A stretch of DNA of 30,979 nucleotides, from assembly GCA_023457715.1 (NCBI GenBank), contig JAEWKR010000126.1, positions 1 through 30,979 on the forward strand. The letters run 5' to 3'. Of the stretch, positions 7,363-15,787 are shown piece after piece. The stretch's first letter is position 1. Each line of letters starts with the position of its first letter. The position numbers and the translations under genes were made by a program. The notes beneath the pieces were generated by a model. That model searched no databases, had not been told where the DNA came from, and saw only the letters and a list, made by a program, of their open reading frames with translations. The DNA is from Verrucomicrobiota bacterium (GTDB taxonomy: Bacteria; Verrucomicrobiota; Verrucomicrobiia; Opitutales; Opitutaceae).

Positions 7363-8066
7363 GCCGGAACGGCGGCGGCTAACTCGCGAGCCGGCTCGCG
7401 CGAAGCTTCGGCGGGGCGGAACTCCTCGCCGGCCGGTCCGAAGAACCGGCAGCTCAGATCGTCCGTCCGCACGAGAATGTGATTGGGGATTTCGGCCCCG
7501 GGCGCGTGACCGGGGTTCAGGAAGAGCGTGTCACCGTCCCGATGCCACCAGGACACGGGATCGTGCACGTGACCCGACAGAACCAGCCGCGGCGCGTGCC
7601 GGAGCACCGCCGCCGCCATCGCAGGGTCGCCGCCGTCACCCCCGCTTACGTGCGCGGTCACCGGCAGATTCGTCGGCCCGGCGTGCACGACCCAGACCTC
7701 GGCGCCTCCGCCCTTGGGCCACGTGGTGCAGCCGAGATTCAGCACGGACGTCCCGTCCAGGACCACGCGCTGGCCGTCGCTCCAGACGTTCGGATTGTCG
7801 ACGAAGCGCAGCCAATACGCCGGCATCCACCGCTCCGACGGGTCGTGCCACTCGAGATCATGGTTGCCGCTGGCAATGCAAAGTGGACGGGAGTAGCGGC
7901 CGAGCCAGTCGGTCATCCACTCGATCTGTCGCCGCTGCGGGGTCGCGCTGGCCAGGTCCAGCAGATCGCCGGACAGCACGGTCAGATCGTGAGCCGGCGC
8001 CTGATGCAGCAGCCAGTGGTACCAGCGGGCCGTGAAGTGAAAATCGGTGACGTGAAGGATGGTCAT
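7359..8066 (-). CDS. calcineurin-like metallophosphoesterase
   Basis: Dinuclear-metal phosphoesterase of the calcineurin-like family; cytosolic, with no signal peptide. All family motifs are present in 235 residues: DFH (Asp8, His10), GDLLD (33-37), GNHD (67-70), a histidine at VVHAG (His128) and GHVHD (165-169). The substrate is unknown; family members cleave phosphodiesters such as cyclic nucleotides, nucleic acids or nucleotide-linked lipids. The ATG at 8066 begins directly on the first beta-strand (MTILHVTDFH). The C-terminus is Ala/Glu-rich and ends at the edge of array 2. The two genes downstream have no obvious functional link to it. Confidence 0.92.
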   Translation of the reverse strand: MTILHVTDFHFTARWYHWLLHQAPAHDLTVLSGDLLDLASATPQRRQIEWMTDWLGRYSRPLCIASGNHDLEWHDPSERWMPAYWLRFVDNPNVWSDGQRVVLDGTSVLNLGCTTWPKGGGAEVWVVHAGPTNLPVTAHVSGGDGGDPAMAAAVLRHAPRLVLSGHVHDPVSWWHRDGDTLFLNPGHAPGAEIPNHILVRTDDLSCRFFGPAGEEFRPAEASREPARELAAAVPA

Positions 8067-8423
8067 GAGCGTGGTCCAGGGTGAGCCGGCTTCGACCGCG
8101 ACGACGCGCGGAACGAAGGAGGCGGTTGCGTAACGTGACCGCGCGAAAGCGCGGCGTGGGGTCAGGACGCGGGCGTCAGCGACGCGCCGCGGAAGGCCGG
8201 AACGAGTTCAACCCGGAGCCGTGCCTCGGGTCGGGCGGCCCGGGAAAAGCGGGCCGAGGACCTTCAGCAACCGGCACCGGGCAGGCCCGGGCAGATATGC
8301 AACGCACGAGCCGCCGCCTGTTGCAGGCGGGCGCAGAAAATAAATTTCTGATGCGTGTTGGGGTTCACCGTGAACGGACCAGTGGCTCTAAAAAACGGAT
8401 TGTCAAGCGTGCCGGCTGCGCCG
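8067..8423. other. GC-rich gap upstream of metallophosphoesterase
   Basis: No gene recognised. The stretch 8130-8330 has many short inverted segments, for example CCGCGCGAAAGCGCGG and CGGGCC...GGCCCG, so a structured RNA is possible. I compared it by eye with tmRNA, RNase P RNA, SRP RNA and common riboswitches without a satisfactory match. It also must contain the promoter of the metallophosphoesterase gene. Confidence 0.4.
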
Positions 8424-8660
8424 GGATTTGAAATTTGAAATTTGAGATGCGGCGACCTTCGCCGCCCCCGGCTGCGCCCGGATTTGAGATTTGAGATTTG
8501 AGATTTGAGATGCGGCCTGCCGGCTGCGCCGGGATTTGAGATTTGAAATTTGAGATGCGGCCTGCCGGCTGCGCCGGAATTTGAGATTTGAAATTTGAGA
8601 TTTGAGATCGGCGGCCTTCGCCGCCGATTTCAGATTTCAGATTTCAGATTTCAGCGTTTC
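8411..8660. repeat. GATTTGA array with GC hairpin modules
   Basis: Modules made of a short GC palindrome (GCCGGCTGCGCCGG) followed by GATTTGA, AATTTGA or GATTTGAG units. Two of the palindromes begin at 8519 and 8564, giving a 45-base higher-order period. A GGCGGCCTTCGCCGCC hairpin (about 8610-8626) then switches the array to ATTTCAG units. The same module order recurs at 13640-13720, 29858-29950 and 30838-30870. Non-coding. Confidence 0.9.
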
Positions 8661-8680
8661 AGATTTCAGCTTTTCAGCTT

Positions 8681-8790
8681 CCGGCCCTCTGGCCCTCCGG
8701 CCCTCTGGCCCTCCGGCCTTCCGGCCCTCTGGCCCTCTGGCCCTCTGGCCCTCCGGCCCTCTGGCCCTCCGGCCTTCCGGCCCTCCGGCC
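8681..8790. repeat. CCGGCCCTCT-type 8-bp array
   Basis: Tandem units GGCCCTCT, GGCCCTCC and GGCCTTCC, equal in sequence to the right arm of arrays 1 and 2 but without the left arm or central hairpin. It directly follows the ATTTCAG array, as at 13721-13838. It lies beyond the stop of the histidine kinase gene, which reads toward it. Confidence 0.9.
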
Positions 8791-8873
8791 TTTCCCACGA
8801 TACCCCCGATGCCGTCGCAGCGCTACTGCACCTGCAACATGGCCCCCATGCGCCGTACGCATACGGAGCCGGG

Positions 8874-10058
8874 CTAGTCCGCCTTCCCGCCAGCGGTGCC
8901 GGCCCGGGGCAGCTCGATCCAAAAGGCGGAGCCTTCGCCCAGGACCGAGGTGACGCCAACCGTGCCGCCCATGCGCTCGGCGGCGCGCTTCACGATCGCC
9001 AGGCCGATGCCGGTCCCGGGCACGTCGCGCCCCGCCACCCGTTCGAAGAGGCGAAAAATCTTCTCGTGGTACGCCTCCGCGATGCCGACGCCATTATCCC
9101 GCACGACGATGCGGACCCGGTCGCCCACCGGTTCCGTGTACACCTCGATGCGCAGCGGCACGCCGGCCCGCGCGAACTTCACGGCGTTGCCGATGAGGTT
9201 CGCGATGGCCTGGGCCATCGCCGGCGGATGGGCGCGCACGGGCGCCAGCCCCGGGCGCACGGCGATCGCATCCCGCGCCGCCGCCAGCTCAGGATACTGG
9301 TCCAGCAGATCGTGCACGAGCGTGTCGAGAGCGACGTCCTCCATCACCGCTTCGCCGCGCGACAGCCGGGTGTACGCAAGGACGTCGCGCGTCAGTTGAT
9401 CCATCCGTTCGGCCGCGCGCGCGATGCGATCCACGTAATCGTGCACCGCCGGCGTAAGCGTTTCACCATGATCCTCCAGCAGCACCTTCGCATAGCCCGC
9501 CATCACCCTCAGGGGCGCACGCAGGTCGTGCGAGACGCTGTACGAAAACGATTCCAACTCGGTGACGAGTTCCTGGAGTTTCGCGGTCCGCTCCTCGACC
9601 CGCCGCTCGAGTGAAGTCAGCAGCGCGGCATTCTCCCGCAGCAGATCACGGACCTGATACTGCCGGCGCCGGGCGCGCAGCACCGCGCGCACCGCCGCCA
9701 CCAGGGTGACTTTTTGCAAGGGCCGTCCGATCAGCGTCACATTGCTGCGATCGCCGAGGGCCCTCGAGGCATGTCTGGCCCATTGCGGGAGGGTGCTGCT
9801 CGAGGCCACCAGGATGACCGGCAGGTCCGACCACGGGGGCTGGGCCTCGAGGGCCGCGGCGAACGCGCCCTGGCGGTCGCCCATGACGGCCTCCTCCGTC
9901 ACGAGCAGCGCCCCGGCGCCGGCGCGAATGCCGGCGGCGGCCTCCTGGGAATCGCGGCAAAGCCGGGGCTGCAAGCCGGCCTGGGCAAGGGCTTCGCGGA
10001 TGTTCGCTCCGTCAGCGCCGATCGGCGCCACCACCAGGATGTCTTCCGATACGGTCAT
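8874..10058 (-). CDS. sensor histidine kinase with degenerate receiver domain
   Basis: Cytosolic kinase of 394 residues. Residues 5-125 have receiver-like strands (ILVVAPIG, ALLVTEEAV, PVILVASS, LIGRP) but lack the acidic pocket, the phospho-acceptor Asp (Glu55-Glu56 instead) and the conserved Lys, so it is a pseudo-receiver. A coiled coil (about 135-170) leads to the HisKA box SYSVSHDLRAPLR with His177, then N-box NLIGNAVKF (287-295), G1 DNGVGI (321-326) and G2 GTGIGLAIVKR (348-358). The catalytic core is complete. Its ATG follows the TAG of the upstream KaiC-like gene with no gap (TAGATG), implying translational coupling. The likely input is the KaiC-like ATPase and a candidate partner is the receiver at 11742; both are inferences. 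Confidence 0.93.
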   Translation of the reverse strand: MTVSEDILVVAPIGADGANIREALAQAGLQPRLCRDSQEAAAGIRAGAGALLVTEEAVMGDRQGAFAAALEAQPPWSDLPVILVASSSTLPQWARHASRALGDRSNVTLIGRPLQKVTLVAAVRAVLRARRRQYQVRDLLRENAALLTSLERRVEERTAKLQELVTELESFSYSVSHDLRAPLRVMAGYAKVLLEDHGETLTPAVHDYVDRIARAAERMDQLTRDVLAYTRLSRGEAVMEDVALDTLVHDLLDQYPELAAARDAIAVRPGLAPVRAHPPAMAQAIANLIGNAVKFARAGVPLRIEVYTEPVGDRVRIVVRDNGVGIAEAYHEKIFRLFERVAGRDVPGTGIGLAIVKRAAERMGGTVGVTSVLGEGSAFWIELPRAGTAGGKAD

Positions 10059-11549
10059 CTACGTCCGGGGCAGCATCTCCCCCTCGTCCCCCTTGAAGAT
10101 GGGAGTGCCGGTCAGCACACCGTGGAAGTTCTCCAACGGGGGGCCCACCTCCAGGCCCGAGGACGAGATGCGAAATTCGCGGATCGTATCTTCATGCCTG
10201 CCGATGCGTTTCTTCACCACCGAGATGGCCTTGTGGATCCGGCCGGCGGACTCGAAGTAGCGCAGGAGAATCACCGTGTCCGCAAGATAGGTCAGGTCGA
10301 CCGGCGCGCTCATCTGGCCCATGAGGCCGTGCTGCGCGACGGTCATCAGGCACACCACCCCCTGGTGTGAGAGGAAGGAGAACAGTTCGTGCAGCTGGAT
10401 CTCGAGGTACCTCACGTTCGGCATCGCCTGGAGGTAGCCATTGAGCGAATCGATCACGACCATCCGCGTCGCGTGCTCCTCCACCGCCGCCCGCACCTGG
10501 GACACAAACTGCCCCGGCGCCATCTGGGCAGGATCGATCGGCACCAGCTTGATCAAGCCGCTGCGCAGCGATTCCTCCAGGCGCATGCCGACAGAGGCCG
10601 CGCGAGCCAGGAGGGTGCGTTCGGTTTCCTCGAACAGGTAAATGAGGACCTTCTCGCCGCGCGCGGCCGCAGCGACGGCAAATTGGAGCACAATCGTCGA
10701 TTTGCCCGCGCCCGCCGGCCCCAACAGCAGGCAGCTGGTGCCGCGGTCGATGCCCCCGCCGAGGAGGTCGTCGATGCCCTTGATGCCGGAGCCCACCCGG
10801 TCAGCCGGAAAGTCGTGCCCATGTTCGGCGGCGATCAATCGCGGGTAGATCCGCATCCCGCCCGGCACGATGACGGCATCGTGGTAGCCGCCCACGAAAT
10901 TGACGCCGCGAAGCTTGTTGATTTTCACCCGGCGGCGGTCAGCGCCGTAGTCGGTCTCCAACTGCTCGATCGTGATCACGCCATGCGCGATGCTCTGAAC
11001 GTGCAGATCCCCACCGCCGGGACCCGTGTGATCGTCGAGCATCAGCACCGTCATCTCTCGCCCCGCGAAAAACTGTTTCAGCGCCAGCATCTGCCGGCGG
11101 TAACGGAGGGGCGTGTCGGACAGCAGCCGCAGTTCGGACAGCGAATCGATCACGAGCCGGCGCGGCTTGGCCGCCCGGATGCGTTCCAGAAGCAGCTCGG
11201 TCGTCTGGTTGAGTTCGATCTCCGAGGGCTGAAACACCGTGTTCTGCGCCTCCTGGGTCAACTGGTGCTCCAGGGCGGAGAGCTCGAAGATCGTCACGCG
11301 CTCCAAGTCCCAGCCATGCGACTGCGCCACCGCCTGGATTTCATCCCGGGTCTCCGACAGCGTGATGTACATGGAGCTTTCCCCGGCCGCGACCCCCGCG
11401 AGCAGGTACTGCAGGGCCAGCGTCGTTTTCCCGACGCCGGGGTCTCCCTTGACGAGATACAGGCGGTTGGCCGGCAGGCCACCCTTCAGGATCGCGTCGA
11501 GCCCGGCGATTCCGGTGGCAGAATTAGGCGGTGTCAGGAGTCGGTTCAT
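10059..11549 (-). CDS. KaiC-like two-domain RecA-fold ATPase
   Basis: Tandem KaiC/RecA-type ATPase of 496 residues, the same architecture and near the length of KaiC. Domain 1 has Walker A GDPGVGKTT (35-43) and Walker B RLVIDSL (Asp135). Domain 2 has GPAGAGKST (277-285) and MVVIDSL (Asp367). The catalytic Glu pair of KaiC is EE in domain 2 (307-308) but SE in domain 1 (65-66). I see no clear equivalent of the KaiC Ser/Thr autophosphorylation pair, and no kaiA or kaiB is nearby. Many bacteria carry such proteins without a circadian clock, coupled to histidine kinases. It is the first gene of an operon with the kinase and is divergent from a CheY-like gene. Confidence 0.9.
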   Translation of the reverse strand: MNRLLTPPNSATGIAGLDAILKGGLPANRLYLVKGDPGVGKTTLALQYLLAGVAAGESSMYITLSETRDEIQAVAQSHGWDLERVTIFELSALEHQLTQEAQNTVFQPSEIELNQTTELLLERIRAAKPRRLVIDSLSELRLLSDTPLRYRRQMLALKQFFAGREMTVLMLDDHTGPGGGDLHVQSIAHGVITIEQLETDYGADRRRVKINKLRGVNFVGGYHDAVIVPGGMRIYPRLIAAEHGHDFPADRVGSGIKGIDDLLGGGIDRGTSCLLLGPAGAGKSTIVLQFAVAAAARGEKVLIYLFEETERTLLARAASVGMRLEESLRSGLIKLVPIDPAQMAPGQFVSQVRAAVEEHATRMVVIDSLNGYLQAMPNVRYLEIQLHELFSFLSHQGVVCLMTVAQHGLMGQMSAPVDLTYLADTVILLRYFESAGRIHKAISVVKKRIGRHEDTIREFRISSSGLEVGPPLENFHGVLTGTPIFKGDEGEMLPRT

Positions 11550-11741
11550 GGCAGGGTTGCGAGGAGGACGGCGTGCTCATAAGGCACCCGGACGGAGGGT
11601 AAGTCTGACCGCGGCGCGCTTCAGGCACCAGACCTATATTACCCCGGCCGGTGCCGCGGGTCATGGGTTGCGCCCCGGCCCCCGGCGCGGGAATGGCGTC
11701 GCGTCCTTGCGCACCGGGCGGATCAGACCTACTGGTGGGCG
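11550..11741. promoter_or_regulatory. divergent promoter region, KaiC-like and CheY-like genes
   Basis: 192 bases between two divergently transcribed signalling genes; promoters for both should lie here. I could not identify a convincing -35/-10 pair or operator by eye. No repeat array is present, unlike most gaps in the window. Confidence 0.4.
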
Positions 11742-12137
11742 ATGCCTTCGGTGCCCAGCGCCCCCGTGCTCGTCGCGGACGATGATCCCGACGACCTGTT
11801 TTTCGCGCGGCGCTCCCTCCAGAAGGCCGGCGTGACCGGTGACATCCTGACCTGTGCCGATGGCGCAGAGGTGATCGACCTGCTGGGCGCACTCGAGGTT
11901 CAGAAAAAACCGGCGCCGGGCATCGTTTTTCTGGATATCAAGATGCCACACCTCGATGGGTTCGAAACGCTGCGCTGGATCCGGAACCAGGATCACCTCC
12001 GCGACATCCGCGTGATCATGCTGTCCGGCTCGAACGAACCCCGGGACGTGGCCCGCGCGCGCGAACTCGGCGCGGATGACTACCTGGTCAAGTTCCCGCC
12101 GCCGGAGGCGTTTTCGCGGGTGCTCGGCCGGGGTTGA
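11742..12137 (+). CDS. single-domain response regulator (CheY/Rcp1-like)
   Basis: Stand-alone receiver of 131 residues with no output domain. All active-site residues are present: acidic pocket VADDDPDD (Asp13-Asp15), phospho-acceptor Asp65 in FLDIKMP, Ser95 in MLSGS and Lys117 in YLVKF. It should therefore accept phosphate from a histidine kinase and signal by protein contact. The spacing between DDD and the later motifs resembles Rcp1-type regulators. It is divergent from the KaiC-like/kinase pair and is the closest intact receiver to that kinase, so they may be cognate. GGTGGG upstream of the ATG may act as a weak ribosome site. Confidence 0.93.
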   Translation: MPSVPSAPVLVADDDPDDLFFARRSLQKAGVTGDILTCADGAEVIDLLGALEVQKKPAPGIVFLDIKMPHLDGFETLRWIRNQDHLRDIRVIMLSGSNEPRDVARARELGADDYLVKFPPPEAFSRVLGRG

Positions 12138-12165
12138 CGCGTGAGTGTGCTCCGTCCCTCGGATC

Positions 12166-13524
12166 TTACACGACGCAACTCTTCAGCGGCACGGGGTCGA
12201 TAACCTTGGTCTTGGGCAGGGCCTGGGCCAGCTGGTCGGCAAACCACCGGCGCGCTGCCGGATCGCCGTGCGTCAGCACGATGCTGCGCGCCTGCGTCTG
12301 CACGGCGAACTCCAGCAACTCGTTCCGTTCGGCGTGTCCGCTGAGCTCGAAGCGTTCGACGCGGGCCTTCACCTGCGTCTTCACGCCGACGGCGGTGAAC
12401 TCGAATTTCTTCCCCGGCGCCGTCGCCAGCAGCTTTCCGCCTGGCGTATCGGGATCGCAATACCCCACGAACCCAATGGTGTTGCGGGGGCCGCCGAGCA
12501 GGCCGGAGGCCAGGGTGTAGCTCGGCGTCCGCTCCACCAGCATGCCGGAGCTGATCAGGTAGAGGGCATTCTGCTTGGGATCCACCCCCGGCTTGATCGT
12601 GCGCGGCAGCGGTTTTACCCGCAGTTCCTTCAGGATCTTCCGGTCGAACTGCACGTCCTGGGTCTTGCGGGAAACCTCGTCGAAGATGTCCGCGAGGCCC
12701 ATGCCGAGCCCGGCCACGTAGATCGGACAGTCGATCAACCGGCCGAAGCGCCGGGCGTCGTGGAAGACGGACAGGATCTCCTGCATGCGCCCCAGGGCGA
12801 AGACAGGGAGGAGGAACGAGCCGCCGGCGGCGATGGTCGCGTTGATCGAGGCCATGAGCCGGGCGATCTCGTGCACCCGCTCCTTGCCGAACGCGCGTTC
12901 GGTCGTGCCGCGCGTCGTCTCGATGACCAGCGTGTCAAAATGCCCGGCGGGAAAACGCGCGCCCTTCAGCGTCCGCTGGTCCTCGAACATGACGTCGCCC
13001 GTGATGAAGATCTGGCGGCCGCCGTGGGTGATCTCCACCGCCGTCGCCCCGGCCACGTGCCCGGAACGATGAAACATGATCTCGATCTCGTCCTTCCGCC
13101 CGCGGAACCGGAGCGCCTTGCGGTAAGGCAGCGTCTGGAAGCGGCGGCCCAGCCGCTCCACATCCTCGTGCGTGAAGAGCGGATACCCCGGGACGTTGTC
13201 CTCCTCCTTCTGCTTCTGCATCACGTTCGCCGAATTGTGCAGCATCTTTTCGATCAGCATCCGGCTCGACGTCGTGAGGAGCACGGGGGTCTTCGGATGC
13301 TGCCGCATGACCACCGGCAGCCCGCCGATGTGGTCGAGGTGGCAGTGGGTGACGATGATCAGGTCGAGCGCGACGTTTCGCAGGAGCTTGAAATCCGGCA
13401 GCGCGCCGACCCCGGGGGTCTTGGGATTCAGTCCCGAATCCACCAACAGGTTAAACCCGCCGATCTGGAGAAAAAGAGAATTGGCGCCAATGCCGCCCTG
13501 CCGGTTCAAATCGATCAACTTCAT
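12166..13524 (-). CDS. beta-CASP metallo-beta-lactamase-fold hydrolase
   Basis: Zinc-dependent hydrolase of the MBL-fold, beta-CASP subgroup, whose members are mainly RNA nucleases and CPSF73-like proteins. The 452-residue protein has HCHLDH (60-65), SGHVAGA (third His), TGDVMF (bridging Asp), the beta-CASP insert from VIETTRG onward, then SGHAERNELLE and LTHGDPAA as the C-terminal His motifs. The usual start is MKLIDLNRQGG at 13524; ten more residues upstream are in frame but unlike the family. It lacks an obvious RNase J C-terminal domain. Substrate RNA or nucleic acid is inferred from the family only. It converges on the CheY-like gene, with 28 bases between stops. Confidence 0.92.
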   Translation of the reverse strand: MKLIDLNRQGGIGANSLFLQIGGFNLLVDSGLNPKTPGVGALPDFKLLRNVALDLIIVTHCHLDHIGGLPVVMRQHPKTPVLLTTSSRMLIEKMLHNSANVMQKQKEEDNVPGYPLFTHEDVERLGRRFQTLPYRKALRFRGRKDEIEIMFHRSGHVAGATAVEITHGGRQIFITGDVMFEDQRTLKGARFPAGHFDTLVIETTRGTTERAFGKERVHEIARLMASINATIAAGGSFLLPVFALGRMQEILSVFHDARRFGRLIDCPIYVAGLGMGLADIFDEVSRKTQDVQFDRKILKELRVKPLPRTIKPGVDPKQNALYLISSGMLVERTPSYTLASGLLGGPRNTIGFVGYCDPDTPGGKLLATAPGKKFEFTAVGVKTQVKARVERFELSGHAERNELLEFAVQTQARSIVLTHGDPAARRWFADQLAQALPKTKVIDPVPLKSCVV

Positions 13525-13560
13525 GCAGGGAACACAGAAACCCGGGCCGCGCACGGCGGC

Positions 13561-13720
<160 letters not shown>

Positions 13721-13838
13721 TTTCGGCCTCCGGCCCTCCGGCCCTCCGGCCCTCCGGCCTTCCGGCCCTCCGGCCTTCCGGTCCTCCGGCCTTCCGGCCC
13801 TCCGGCCCTCAGGTCCTCCGGCCCTCCGGCCTTCCGGC
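13721..13838. repeat. CCGGCCCTCC-type 8-bp array overlapping a gene end
   Basis: Tandem CGGCCCTC/CGGCCTTC units. The minus-strand membrane-protein gene runs into this array and uses a stop codon inside it, so its last ten or so codons (RLAGRPEGRRT) are repeat-derived. Confidence 0.9.
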
Positions 13839-14489
13839 TAGGCGGCCGACGACCGCCCGGGCTCCGTGGAGGGCCACCAGGCCAACGCTGATCATCCAGT
13901 AAAACGGATCCATCGTATACTCCCACCCATTGTGCGACTCCAGCAGGCGGCCGGCGTACGCGGCCAGGGCGAGAAGGAAAACCACGCCGAAGCGAAGACC
14001 CGCCCCGAGGAAGCCGAGCGCGGCCAGCGCCAGGGTCCACGCCACGACATGCGGGTGGGAGCCCCAATAATACAGATCGAAACCCGGCAGGCAGAACGGC
14101 TGAAGATAAAGCACCGTGCCAACGATGGCCCCGCAGCGCCAGGCGGCCCGCCAGTCCGCCGGACCGAAGAGCGTCACGCGGAAAAGCCGGGGCGCCAGCG
14201 CGGCGCAGATCGCGGCCAGCAGCGGGAGGCTCGGATTGGGACAGAAACTGAAGGCCCATTTCCACAAGGGCAGCCCGCCAGCCGGAACCAGGGCGATGAG
14301 CGCCGCGATCGCGCCCAGCCCCAGTTTCGCCGCCATTGCCTCCACCGTGGGCGCTGCGCTCCCCGCGGGGGGGTGGCCGCGATCCCGCCGGAGGACGCGA
14401 CGCACCTTCGTCCGCAGTCCCAACAGCCCCAGCCACACGGCCAGCGTGCAGACCAGGGCATAGTAAACGGTCGGAATCACGCCGTTCAT
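13809..14489 (-). CDS. multi-pass membrane protein of unknown function
   Basis: 226 residues with about six hydrophobic segments, for example YYALVCTLAVWLGLLGL, AIAALIALVPAGGLPLW, LPLLAAICAALAPRL, VVAWTLALAALGFLGAGLRF and FGVVFLLALAAYAGRLL. No family recognised. Its ATG overlaps the stop of the sialidase-like gene in an ATGA, so it belongs to the sulfatase/sialidase operon and is probably an inner-membrane partner of envelope-sugar metabolism (inference). The C-terminus GRPEGRRT is encoded by an intergenic-type repeat, suggesting that array insertion replaced or extended the original end. Confidence 0.8.
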   Translation of the reverse strand: MNGVIPTVYYALVCTLAVWLGLLGLRTKVRRVLRRDRGHPPAGSAAPTVEAMAAKLGLGAIAALIALVPAGGLPLWKWAFSFCPNPSLPLLAAICAALAPRLFRVTLFGPADWRAAWRCGAIVGTVLYLQPFCLPGFDLYYWGSHPHVVAWTLALAALGFLGAGLRFGVVFLLALAAYAGRLLESHNGWEYTMDPFYWMISVGLVALHGARAVVGRLAGRPEGRRT

Positions 14490-15787
14490 GGGAACGAGGC
14501 CATCGCGCCGGTCAGCCGGCTCACCTGCGCATCCAGCCAGGCGACGTTGAACTCGACGTGCCGGATGCGCTCGCGCTGCCAGGTATAAGTAAGATGGATG
14601 CGCCCTCCGGCGTCCTCGACCAGGTGCGGATAGGAGTATTCCTTCTGCCGGGCGGCCTCGATGATCGGTCCCTTCAGCCAGGTGCGGGCCTCATCGCTGG
14701 AGATCGCCAGCCGCAGGTTCTCGCGGCCGTCGACCGCGTGGTTGTACGCCAGCAGGATCCGGCCGTCACGCAGCTGCAGGGCGTCCACCGCGGAGTCCGG
14801 ATTCGGGAGTTCGCCGGCCTCCGTTTCCGACCAGGTCCAGCCGTTGTCGTGGGAATAGCTCTTGCGCAGCTTCCGCTCCGCGCTGCCGTCGCGCAGGAGC
14901 ATCAGAACCCGGTCCTCCTTCAGCGGGACAAGCGTCGGTTGAATGAGGTCGAAGTCGGCGCCAAGGCTGCGGACGCGGTAGTCGGCCACCGTGCCGTTGG
15001 GCCCGGGAGTGAGCCACAGCATCTGGGGGAACTTCACCGCCATCTCGTGATAGATGGGCACGCCGATTCGGCCGTCGCGCGCGTAGATCGGCTTGTGGCG
15101 GACGAGCGAACTGAGATTGAGGAACGGATTGACCGTCAGCCGCTGCGACTCGCTCCACGTGCGCCCCTCGTCCGGCGAAGACTTGATGTTGAGCGCGCTG
15201 CCGGACCAGCCGCCGACCGACACCGTCACATAAATCATCCAGAGCATGCCGTTGCGGTCCGGAAAGACCACGGCGTTGCCCACCTTCTTGATCCGGCGGT
15301 CGAGTTCGGACTGCGCGAGCGCGCGGTCGACGACCTTCTCCGGTTTCGACCACGCCTGCCCCGGGCTCCGCCGCGAGGAGTACAACGCCACATCATTGGC
15401 GCCTTCGCGCGATCCTCCGAACCAGACGGAAAACAGATCCCCGCCCGGGAGCAGACAGATCGTGCTGCTGTGCGCGGACGGCGTGTGCCCGAGATCCGCG
15501 ACCCAGGATTGGGCAAAAAACGGCGATGCCTCCGCGGGGTTGAGGGAGACCGGACGCACGGCGGCGAGCCGGTCCGGCGCATCCAGGCCGCGGTCCGAGG
15601 CGTCCCGCGACACGCCGGCGGCCAGGACGACGGTGGCGACCATCAAGCCCACGCGGAGCCACGGATGCAGGCGGGCCGACCTCCGCCGGGCGTGGTCGAC
15701 GACGAGCGGCGCGGGCCGATCTTCGGCCAGCACCGTACCGACGGCAGCCACGGGGGTGAGTTCAACGCGAGGGGGCTCGATGCGCAT
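14486..15787 (-). CDS. sialidase-like BNR/Asp-box protein, membrane anchored
   Basis: 433-residue protein with a short cytosolic N-terminus and one membrane segment (LRVGLMVATVVLAAGV), then a six-bladed beta-propeller of the sialidase/neuraminidase superfamily (BNR repeat type). Asp-boxes visible: SPDEGRTWSE, SHDNGWTWSE and a degenerate SSDEARTWLK. Other propeller features include LFSVWFGGSREG and RHKPIYARDGRIGVPIYHEM. It should hydrolyse or bind glycans in the periplasm; true sialic-acid activity is uncertain, since bacterial BNR proteins have varied substrates. Start ATG 15787 lies inside the 3' end of the sulfatase gene (26-base overlap), and its stop overlaps the next gene. The upstream in-frame extension is a shadow of the sulfatase. 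Confidence 0.87.
   Translation of the reverse strand: MRIEPPRVELTPVAAVGTVLAEDRPAPLVVDHARRRSARLHPWLRVGLMVATVVLAAGVSRDASDRGLDAPDRLAAVRPVSLNPAEASPFFAQSWVADLGHTPSAHSSTICLLPGGDLFSVWFGGSREGANDVALYSSRRSPGQAWSKPEKVVDRALAQSELDRRIKKVGNAVVFPDRNGMLWMIYVTVSVGGWSGSALNIKSSPDEGRTWSESQRLTVNPFLNLSSLVRHKPIYARDGRIGVPIYHEMAVKFPQMLWLTPGPNGTVADYRVRSLGADFDLIQPTLVPLKEDRVLMLLRDGSAERKLRKSYSHDNGWTWSETEAGELPNPDSAVDALQLRDGRILLAYNHAVDGRENLRLAISSDEARTWLKGPIIEAARQKEYSYPHLVEDAGGRIHLTYTWQRERIRHVEFNVAWLDAQVSRLTGAMASFP

Noticed and set aside
8085..8110. tmRNA-like 5' sequence AGCCGGCTTCGACCGCG
   Set aside because: No tag-peptide frame and no matching 3' tRNA-like end with GTTCGA and CCA were found downstream.
8200..8340. SAH-riboswitch-like segment (CCGAGGA, CAGCAAC, GCAACGCACGAGC)
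   Set aside because: The resemblance is partial, the core spacing does not fit, and no plus-strand gene follows that it could control.
8411..8660. CRISPR array
   Set aside because: Units are 7-8 bases with no unique spacers and no cas genes are present; these are tandem repeats.
8595..9614. Long plus-strand frame starting in the repeat array and crossing the kinase gene
   Set aside because: Its N-terminus is repeat peptide (RPSGPPALWPSG type) and the rest is antisense to the kinase, whose catalytic motifs are intact.
10059..11549. True circadian KaiC
   Set aside because: No kaiA or kaiB nearby, SE instead of EE in domain 1, and no recognisable phosphorylation pair; only KaiC-like is justified.
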